64,000 nt of DNA from Phaeocystidibacter marisrubri (GTDB lineage Bacteria > Bacteroidota > Bacteroidia > Flavobacteriales > Schleiferiaceae). A program made the position numbers and the translations under genes. The stretch spans positions 1,116,001 through 1,180,000 of the forward strand of contig NZ_WBVQ01000001.1 of assembly GCF_008933165.1 (NCBI RefSeq), in the 5' to 3' direction. The notes under the pieces are model-generated. The model did no database searches, was not told the DNA's origin, and saw only the letters and a program-made list of their open reading frames with translations. Below, piece after piece: positions 9,294 to 15,493 of this stretch (positions are counted from its first letter, which is position 1; the number at the start of each line of letters is the position of its first letter).

Positions 9294-9776
9294 ATGAAAA
9301 GAAACACAATATTGGCGCTACTCGCCATCACACTCATCTTTGGCTTCAAGAGCGACACCACTGAATCAAAGAGTTTCAAGTGTATGATTCAAATGACGAA
9401 TTATCAGGGAGAAGGTGCATACGTTGTAATTTCCCTCATCAATCCAGAAGGCGATTATGAGCGAACCCTTTACATCTTGGGTGATGATTCAGAATGGTAT
9501 CACTCTATTCCAGAGTGGTGGGATTACTTCGGCAAAGAACCTCGCAACGTGGATGGAATCACAGGAGCAACCTTAGCGGGTGGAGAACGCAGCATTAGTA
9601 TTATTGAAATTGATGAAAGCGTGCTCAATGCGGGATATAAATTGCGTTTTGAAACCGCGGTTGAAGAAGTGGGATATCATACGAGTGATGTAGAGTTTCC
9701 GCTGACTACAGAGAATGTTTCAGGCAAATACGAAGGAACCGGCTTCATCCGATACGTTCGAATGATTCCGAACTAA
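9294..9776 (+). CDS. DUF2271 periplasmic protein with candidate flavinylation motif
   Basis: A 160-residue exported protein: N-terminal hydrophobic signal (residues 5-18), then a compact domain resembling DUF2271. Residues 87-93 read DGITGAT. This fits the D-x-x-(S/T)-G-A-T motif at which ApbE attaches FMN covalently to the last threonine (here Thr93) in NqrB/NqrC and FMN-binding domains. DUF2271 proteins are known to occur near PepSY membrane reductases. The gene sits 12 bases after the ankyrin gene and 12 bases before the PepSY fusion. I infer that it accepts electrons from that reductase outside the membrane. No apbE gene is in the window, so modification is unproven. Confidence 0.75.
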   Translation: MKRNTILALLAITLIFGFKSDTTESKSFKCMIQMTNYQGEGAYVVISLINPEGDYERTLYILGDDSEWYHSIPEWWDYFGKEPRNVDGITGATLAGGERSISIIEIDESVLNAGYKLRFETAVEEVGYHTSDVEFPLTTENVSGKYEGTGFIRYVRMIPN

Positions 9777-9788
9777 TTTCCACATCAC

Positions 9789-11996
9789 ATGACCAGCTCC
9801 ATTTGGAGATACAGTCATCTTGCCTTGGCTGTATCTTCTTTTGTCTTCATCTTTCTTGCATCCGTCACTGGAATCATCCTCTCCTTTGAACCCATACAGT
9901 ATACGCTAGAGGTCAGTTCTGAAGCCCGAGCCATGGAAGACGTGTCTTTGGCCCAAACTCTGACTGTACTTCGTGAGAAATACGATGAAGTACTCGACAT
10001 TCAAACGGACGAGCATCACTACGTGTCCGCAACTTTACTGGATAAAGAGGGAAACTATGGTCAGTATTACATCCATCCCAAAACGGGAAAATTATTGGGA
10101 GAACAGATTGAAACAGCTCCAATTTACGAGTGGTGCACCAACCTTCATCGTTCTCTATTTCTGAAAAGTACGGGAAGATTCTTTGTGGGGCTCTCTTCCT
10201 TCCTCCTACTCCTTATCACCGTTTCTGGTGTAATCCTTATTATCAAGAGACAACGCGGATTACGGAATTTCGCTGCCAAAATCATCCGAGAGAACTTCTT
10301 TCAATATTTCCACGTCTATCTAGGCCGGCTCGCACTGGTGCCTATACTCATCATCACGATCACTGGAACCTACCTCTCATTGCTTCGGTTTGAACTCATT
10401 CCCGATTGGGAGACAGAAACCACCACACCAGTATCGACATCTTCTTCAGAACCTTCGTTAGATCCATCTGAATTTCCCGTATTCAATCAACTGTCCATTG
10501 CTGATATACGAAAAGTAGAGTTCCCGTTTTCCGACGATGCAGAAGACCGTTATCTCATCCAATTAAAGGATGTTGAAATCTCTGTGAATCAATACACAGG
10601 AGTCGTAGAGAGCGAAACCCCCTTTCCATTCACACAAATCGCCCAAAACCTAAGCACGGCCTTACACACGGGACAAGGAAGCGTTGCTTGGTCTATTGTT
10701 TTGGCACTTTCATGTATCTGTATCACGTTCTTCATTGCATCGGGTTTTATAATGACCTTCCGCCGATTGAAAGGCAAGACCCGGAACAAGTTCGGGAAAG
10801 ATGAAGCTGAGATCGTTCTGTTGATCGGTTCTGAATCGGGAACAACGGGCCAATTTGCCAAATGCTTTGCAGAAACATTAATGCAGGCGAATAAACGTGT
10901 CTACATCGATGAGTTGAATCACTACAGTTCCTATGCTTCCATGAAGCATCTGGTGGTGTTCACAGCCACATATGGCACTGGGGAAGCGCCATCCAATGCA
11001 AGGAAATTCTCCAAGCTGATTGCCTCAACTGATCCAAACCAACCCTTCAACTATGCCGTGGTTGGCTTTGGTTCACTCTCCTATCCTAACTTTTGTCAAT
11101 TTGCTTTTGAAGTGGAGGACATGCTTTCAGCCCTGCCTATGAGTCGTAAGGCATTGGACACCCACACCATTCACAATAAATCCTGGGAATCGTTCCATCA
11201 ATGGACCGTGCAATGGGCAGATTTATTCCCACTCGAATTGGCGGTCTCACAACCCGAACTTGCCATTAAAGCAAAGAAGAAGGAACACACTTTCCATGTA
11301 CTTCGTTGCACCGCCATCGAAAACCGAACGGATAACACCTTCACGTTAGAATTGGAAAGCCCAACGGCCAAGTATGTGTCTGGAGACTTATTGTCTATTC
11401 TTCCTGAGAACCATACACACGAGCGACTGTACTCCATTGCGCAAACTCAGGCAGGTACTTTACTTCTATCCATCAAGCGACATGATTATGGTATTTGTTC
11501 CACCTACTTGAGTAATCTCAAAAGTGGAGATCGACTTTATGGTTCAATTGTGCGCAACCGGGAATTTCACTTCAATTCCAAGTCTTCGAAGACAGTTATG
11601 ATAGCAACTGGAACTGGGATAGCGCCCTTTTTGGGAATGATAGAAAACAACTCGAAACACCGAGAAATAGATTTGTACTGGGGTGGCCAGACCTCTCAAT
11701 CTTTCCGTTTATATGAAGGCATTCTCTCCGAAGCTTTTCAAGACCACAGATTGAGTGAGTTGAGGGTCGCCTATTCACGCGAAAACGCTTCTAAAGTTTA
11801 TGTCCAAGACCTTCTTCTTAGAGATCAGGTCAAAATAGCCGAAGCATTTCAATCGGGTGCGCAGTTTATGATTTGTGGTTCGATAGCCATGCAAAAGGGC
11901 GTGGTAGAGACGCTTCATCAGATTACTCTTGAACGAAATAACAAGCCCTTAAGCTACTATCAGAACAAGGGTCAGCTCAAAATGGATTGTTACTAA
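9789..11996 (+). CDS. PepSY transmembrane / flavodoxin / ferredoxin-NADP reductase fusion
   Basis: A 735-residue membrane flavo-reductase. Residues 1-330 form a PepSY-associated membrane region with four transmembrane helices (about 10-32, 130-152, 180-200 and 300-324). His10, His120, His175 and His293 lie at or near the helix ends and are candidate heme ligands. Residues about 341-480 are a flavodoxin domain (SESGTTGQFA, TATYGTGEAPSNA) for FMN. Residues about 500-735 are an FNR-type FAD/NADPH reductase (RLYSIAQT, ATGTGIAPFLG, final CY). The order resembles sulfite reductase or P450 reductase flavoproteins joined to a heme membrane module. I infer electron flow from cytosolic NADPH through FAD, FMN and heme to the extracytoplasmic side, where ferric iron or the DUF2271 protein could be the acceptor. 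Confidence 0.88.
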   Translation: MTSSIWRYSHLALAVSSFVFIFLASVTGIILSFEPIQYTLEVSSEARAMEDVSLAQTLTVLREKYDEVLDIQTDEHHYVSATLLDKEGNYGQYYIHPKTGKLLGEQIETAPIYEWCTNLHRSLFLKSTGRFFVGLSSFLLLLITVSGVILIIKRQRGLRNFAAKIIRENFFQYFHVYLGRLALVPILIITITGTYLSLLRFELIPDWETETTTPVSTSSSEPSLDPSEFPVFNQLSIADIRKVEFPFSDDAEDRYLIQLKDVEISVNQYTGVVESETPFPFTQIAQNLSTALHTGQGSVAWSIVLALSCICITFFIASGFIMTFRRLKGKTRNKFGKDEAEIVLLIGSESGTTGQFAKCFAETLMQANKRVYIDELNHYSSYASMKHLVVFTATYGTGEAPSNARKFSKLIASTDPNQPFNYAVVGFGSLSYPNFCQFAFEVEDMLSALPMSRKALDTHTIHNKSWESFHQWTVQWADLFPLELAVSQPELAIKAKKKEHTFHVLRCTAIENRTDNTFTLELESPTAKYVSGDLLSILPENHTHERLYSIAQTQAGTLLLSIKRHDYGICSTYLSNLKSGDRLYGSIVRNREFHFNSKSSKTVMIATGTGIAPFLGMIENNSKHREIDLYWGGQTSQSFRLYEGILSEAFQDHRLSELRVAYSRENASKVYVQDLLLRDQVKIAEAFQSGAQFMICGSIAMQKGVVETLHQITLERNNKPLSYYQNKGQLKMDCY

Positions 11997-12103
11997 TTAA
12001 ACCGTTTATTTCCTTCAGATTTAACATCCCTTCTGCCCTGCTTCGAATGTTGTTTTGTACTTTTAGTGTTGTAACACAGAGTTAATACTTTAATGTATAT
12101 ATC

Positions 12104-12859
12104 ATGAATAAATTATTGACTGGAAAAGTAGCCATTGTAACCGGTGGCGGTTCCGGAATTGGGAGAGCTGTATCTCTTGCTTATGCTGAAGAAGGCGCAT
12201 CTGTAATGGTGTCTGACATCAATACAGAAGGCGGTGAAGCTACCGTAAAAGAGATTGAAGCAGCAGGTGGAAAAGCGGCATTCTTTAAGGCCGACACTGG
12301 AACAGCAGAAGGAAACGAAGCCTTGGTAAAAGCCACGGTAGACACTTTTGGAAAACTGGATATTGCTTGTAACAATGCGGGGATTGGCGGTCAAATGGCC
12401 GAGACTGGAGACTATGAGCTAGACAGTTGGAAAAAAGTGATGGATGTTAACTTAAACGGCGTTTTTTACGGTTGTAAATATCAACTCAAAGCCATGGAAG
12501 CAAACGGTGGTGGATCTATCGTAAACATGGCTTCTGTACACGGTATGGTTGCCGCTCCCATGTCGAGCGCTTACACCACCACCAAGCACGGATTGGTTGG
12601 ACTAACCAAGAACATTGGCGCTGAATACGGTGCAAAGAACATTCGCTGTAACGCCGTTGGTCCAGGTTATATTCAAACACCCCTACTCGATGCAAACCTC
12701 GACGAAGAAACCAAGGATTTCTTGGCCAGCAAACACGCGATTGGTCGTCTTGGACAACCAGAAGAAGTAGCCAACCTCGTTGTTTTCTTGAGTTCAGATA
12801 AAGCCTCGTTCATGACAGGTGGGTATTACTTGGTAGATGGTGGATACACGGCTGTTTAG
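12104..12859 (+). CDS. Short-chain dehydrogenase/reductase (SDR)
   Basis: A 251-residue classical SDR oxidoreductase. The cofactor motif TGGGSGIG is near residue 13, NNAG near residue 90, and the catalytic YTTTK (Tyr-x-x-x-Lys) near residue 155, preceded by the active-site serine region. The tail GGYYLVDGGYTAV is typical of glucose-1-dehydrogenase-like and 3-oxoacyl-ACP-reductase-like enzymes. The substrate cannot be told from sequence. It stands alone, with an intrinsic terminator 24 bases downstream and about 107 bases of AT-rich sequence upstream. Confidence 0.9.
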   Translation: MNKLLTGKVAIVTGGGSGIGRAVSLAYAEEGASVMVSDINTEGGEATVKEIEAAGGKAAFFKADTGTAEGNEALVKATVDTFGKLDIACNNAGIGGQMAETGDYELDSWKKVMDVNLNGVFYGCKYQLKAMEANGGGSIVNMASVHGMVAAPMSSAYTTTKHGLVGLTKNIGAEYGAKNIRCNAVGPGYIQTPLLDANLDEETKDFLASKHAIGRLGQPEEVANLVVFLSSDKASFMTGGYYLVDGGYTAV

Positions 12860-12882
12860 TTCACGCATCTATTCGAAATTAG

Positions 12883-12907
12883 GGCCGACAATGAAGTCGG
12901 CCTTTTT
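12883..12907 (+). terminator. Intrinsic terminator after the SDR gene
   Basis: GGCCGAC (12883-12889) pairs with GTCGGCC (12896-12902) and is followed by five Ts on the plus strand. Confidence 0.85.
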
Positions 12908-12920
12908 CATTGAATTTACC

Positions 12921-13085
12921 TAAAAAATAAGGGCGTCTTTCAACGCCCTTACTTCACAGAATCAAGTACATGACTCGGTGCGAACCAATCGCCTCACCTT
13001 AAGGCGAGACTACCACCAATCAGGTTTATGCCTTTTACACACGGCCTGAGTGATTAGCATCTATGATATCCGTGTGTTGTATGTC
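12921..13085 (-). ncRNA. Candidate structured non-coding RNA, unclassified
   Basis: This gene-free stretch holds ordered secondary structure on the minus strand. Reading 5' to 3' on that strand there is an 8-bp stem (ACACACGG with CCGTGTGT, 13038-13077 region), then an 8-bp hairpin (GTCTCGCC, loop TTAA, GGTGAGGC), then an intrinsic terminator. No ORF feeds that terminator from the right. A weak promoter (TTC, 19 bases, TAACCTTG) precedes the proposed 5' end, which is therefore uncertain. I looked for tmRNA, RNase P RNA, SRP RNA, tRNA and common riboswitch signatures and found none. A 6S-type or lineage-specific regulatory RNA is possible. Confidence 0.5.
12922..12950 (-). terminator. Minus-strand intrinsic terminator of the candidate RNA
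   Basis: AAGGGCGT (12929-12936) and ACGCCCTT (12943-12950) form an 8-bp stem. The A-run at 12922-12927 gives a U-tract only on the minus strand, so it ends a leftward transcript. Confidence 0.75.
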
Positions 13086-13171
13086 AAGGTTAAACCTTGA
13101 GTTTAATGTAAGAAATATCCTACATCTCCACAGGGCCATTTATCTAACGAACGTTGCCGTATATTTAACGT

Positions 13172-13672
13172 ATGACGAACGAAGCATTGAGAGAGAACGC
13201 CAAACTCACTTTCCGATTTATCGCAGAACCAAGCGATGTTAATTTTGGCGGTAAAGTTCACGGGGGAGCCGTGATGAAGTGGATTGACCAAGCTGGATAT
13301 TCACTGGCTGTAAACTGGAGTGGTCATTATTGTGTAACCGTTTATGTCGGCGGTATTCGCTTCTACAAACCCATCCGTATTGGAGACATTGTAGAAGTAC
13401 ATGCTCGAATTATCCACACAGGAACCACATCTATGCATATTGCCGTAGATCTCGAAGCCTTAAATCCAAAAACACAACGCAAGGTTAAAACAACACACTG
13501 TATCATCGTGTTTGTTGCAGTTGATGACGACAATCAACCTGCGAAAGTTCCAACATGGATTCCAGAAACTGAAAGTGAAACCCAGATGCAGAACTATGCG
13601 AAACGCCTTATTGAGCTTCGGAAAGATATTGAACAAGAAATGGAACCTTTCACCCACCAAAATGAGCAGTGA
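13172..13672 (+). CDS. Acyl-CoA thioesterase, hotdog fold
   Basis: A 166-residue hotdog-fold thioesterase of the YciA/cytosolic acyl-CoA hydrolase type, which hydrolyses acyl-CoA to free fatty acid and CoA. Seen are NFGGKVHGGAVMKWIDQAGY (the catalytic Asp lies in this helix region), the central GDIVEVHARI strand and the THCIIVFVAVD strand. The C-terminal 35 residues are a charged helix, common in this family. It overlaps the following acetyltransferase gene by 11 bases, so the two are co-transcribed. The chain-length preference is unknown. Confidence 0.9.
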   Translation: MTNEALRENAKLTFRFIAEPSDVNFGGKVHGGAVMKWIDQAGYSLAVNWSGHYCVTVYVGGIRFYKPIRIGDIVEVHARIIHTGTTSMHIAVDLEALNPKTQRKVKTTHCIIVFVAVDDDNQPAKVPTWIPETESETQMQNYAKRLIELRKDIEQEMEPFTHQNEQ

Positions 13673-13964
13673 AACGCATCAAATAACTGAACACTTAACA
13701 GAAGATAACCGCGGTGAATATCAAATTCTAAGCGGTAATGACGTTCAGGCGTACATGAAGTTTAGTCGATTGGAAAAGATCATCATCCTTCATCACACCG
13801 AGGTAAAACCATTCTTGCGTGGTAAAGGAGCTGGTAAAGCCTTGCTCAATTATGCAGTGAAGGATGCTCGAACGAGAAACTTAAAAATTGTTCCGCTTTG
13901 CCCCTATTCCAGAAAGACGATGGAAGGCGATCCCAAGTACGCAGACATCCTACAAGATGCCTAG
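13662..13964 (+). CDS. Small GNAT-family N-acetyltransferase
   Basis: A 100-residue compact acetyltransferase of the YjdJ/NATD1 type. Its signature is the acetyl-CoA loop FLRGKGAGKALL followed by the strand and motif LKIVPLCPYSRK. ATG 13662 is chosen because homology begins just after it. The frame is open to 13512, but that part lies entirely within the thioesterase gene. The start overlaps the thioesterase stop by 11 bases. The substrate is unknown. Confidence 0.88.
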   Translation: MSSETHQITEHLTEDNRGEYQILSGNDVQAYMKFSRLEKIIILHHTEVKPFLRGKGAGKALLNYAVKDARTRNLKIVPLCPYSRKTMEGDPKYADILQDA

Positions 13965-13969
13965 TTTCA

Positions 13970-14374
13970 TCAATTCATAAGAAAAGAGCGCTTTCCCTTC
14001 CACAATTGGATGACATCTTGCATTTTGTCATTCCATGAATCAGCAAAAGCGGCAATCATATACCAGCTGGCCAGATCAACTCCAGAGGAATAGCCATTCT
14101 GGTAGATACTCTCTAACAATTGTAGAATGCGGAGGACAACCACTCTGAAATGGAACACGTCCTTATAGGTCCACGATTCCAATTCCAATAAATCCAGAAA
14201 GTCGAGAAAGGGACCGCGTAACTCTTCAGGGAGCTGGATACAGGATTCTACGCAAAATTCACATAATACAGGAGCCCGAAGCTTCAACAGGGCTTCTTCA
14301 CTGCACAATGTTGGATCTTCCCAATCCACACTCGCATCCGATATCCATGAATTAATACGGCTCATTGAAACCAT
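13970..14374 (-). CDS. Hypothetical protein
   Basis: A 134-residue ORF that I do not recognise. It has no signal peptide or clear membrane segment, is mainly helical by composition, and contains Cys at LCSEEA and two more in LCEFCVESC. Alternative start Met4 (MSRIN) is possible. It ends five bases from the stop of the acetyltransferase on the other strand and diverges from the PPC-domain gene. Its placement without overlap of neighbours and the ordinary codon use support it as a gene. Confidence 0.55.
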   Translation of the reverse strand: MVSMSRINSWISDASVDWEDPTLCSEEALLKLRAPVLCEFCVESCIQLPEELRGPFLDFLDLLELESWTYKDVFHFRVVVLRILQLLESIYQNGYSSGVDLASWYMIAAFADSWNDKMQDVIQLWKGKRSFLMN

Positions 14375-14450
14375 ATACGAGATAAAATGAGGTTTGGTTT
14401 ACTGAACTTGACCACGACTCCCGTATCTTGGACCACAAGCTTTAGAAGAC

Positions 14451-14852
14451 ATGAAAATTGATGTTCTACGCCTAAAACCGGGAGCGGATTTATACCACTC
14501 GCTTCAAGATTGGGCCATTGAGAATTCGATAGAAGCAGCCACCGTTCTCTCTGGAGTTGGTAGTTTGAAACAAGCTTCCCTTCGCTATGCCTCTAAGAAG
14601 TCGGTGAAAGTAAGTGAACTCCCTTCTGAGATTCTTCAGATCAGTGGTACTGTAAGTAAAGATGGACTGCACTTGCACATGACCATTGGTGATGACAAAG
14701 GGAAGGTTCGAGGTGGTCATGTTCGTCCGGGTTGTAGAATTCGAACAACTGCGGAAATTGTGATTGGCATCATTCCCAACACTGCATTTGAACGTGTGTA
14801 TGATACAGAAACGGGATACAAAGAGCTAAAAGTCTCTAAATCTGTTGAATGA
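14451..14852 (+). CDS. PPC (DUF296) domain protein
   Basis: A 133-residue single-domain protein of the PPC/DUF296 family (the domain found in plant AT-hook proteins and in stand-alone bacterial proteins). Typical features are LRLKPGADLYHSL at the start, SGVGSLKQASLRYA, the HLHMTIGDDKGKVRGGH segment containing likely metal-binding His residues, and the final FERVYDTETGYKEL. Bacterial members form trimers, but their role is not established. The stop overlaps the next start (ATGA). Confidence 0.88.
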   Translation: MKIDVLRLKPGADLYHSLQDWAIENSIEAATVLSGVGSLKQASLRYASKKSVKVSELPSEILQISGTVSKDGLHLHMTIGDDKGKVRGGHVRPGCRIRTTAEIVIGIIPNTAFERVYDTETGYKELKVSKSVE

Positions 14853-15493
14853 TGCACTACATTGAAGAGCTTATCCTACAGGGAGAGCACCAAACCCAAG
14901 ACTTTAAATTTCGGGTTGATGATGCGAGAAAAATCGCAAAAACCCTAGTTGCTTTTGCCAATACAGATGGAGGGAGATTGCTCATCGGTGTTAAAGACAA
15001 TGGTCGAATAGCCGGAGTTCGCAGTGATGAAGAATACTATGTGATTGAAGCGGCTGCTGAACTTTACACCGAACCCAATGTATCCTTTACCGCCATTGCA
15101 CACGATGTTTCTGGAAAACAAGTTCTAGAGGTGATCGTTGAGCCCAGCGACGAACGCCCGCATTTCGCCATAGATAAGGACGGTAAAAAATGGGCCTATT
15201 TCAGAAGGGCAGATCAGAATCATCCAGCAAATGGCGTGCTCTTAGAATTTTGGAGAATGCGAGATGAAACAAGTCGAACAACGGTATTGGAAAAATATGG
15301 AGATGTCCATCGCAAGCTCTACGAACTCATCTACGCCGGTGAACGCGTTTCCATTTCCAAATTGATCAAAGCCGCCAATATTACTCCAGAGAAAGCGCGT
15401 CATATTCTAGCGACTTTTCTCCATTGGGAATTAATCGACTACAACATCGATCAAAACGGAATCTATTTCACTGACTTAGAGGAAATCACGTGA
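14849..15493 (+). CDS. AlbA_2 (Schlafen-type) domain protein with winged helix
   Basis: A 214-residue protein. Residues about 8-130 form an AlbA_2/Schlafen-like domain (TQDFKFRV, then VAFANTDGGRLLIGVKDNG). Residues about 155-205 look like a winged-helix domain (ISKLIKAANITPEKARHIL). Such proteins are usually putative transcription regulators or nucleic-acid-binding proteins. It overlaps the PPC gene by four bases at its 5' end, and its last 31 bases overlap the 3' end of the convergent hybrid kinase gene. Confidence 0.82.
   Translation: MMHYIEELILQGEHQTQDFKFRVDDARKIAKTLVAFANTDGGRLLIGVKDNGRIAGVRSDEEYYVIEAAAELYTEPNVSFTAIAHDVSGKQVLEVIVEPSDERPHFAIDKDGKKWAYFRRADQNHPANGVLLEFWRMRDETSRTTVLEKYGDVHRKLYELIYAGERVSISKLIKAANITPEKARHILATFLHWELIDYNIDQNGIYFTDLEEIT

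Noticed and set aside
12951-13130. tRNA, tmRNA, RNase P RNA or SRP RNA
   Set aside because: GGTTCG near 12978-12985 looked like a T-loop, but there is no cloverleaf, CCA end or conserved core of the other RNAs.
13103-13291. 62-residue minus-strand ORF over the 5' side of the candidate RNA
   Set aside because: It overlaps the thioesterase gene in antisense and has no recognisable features.
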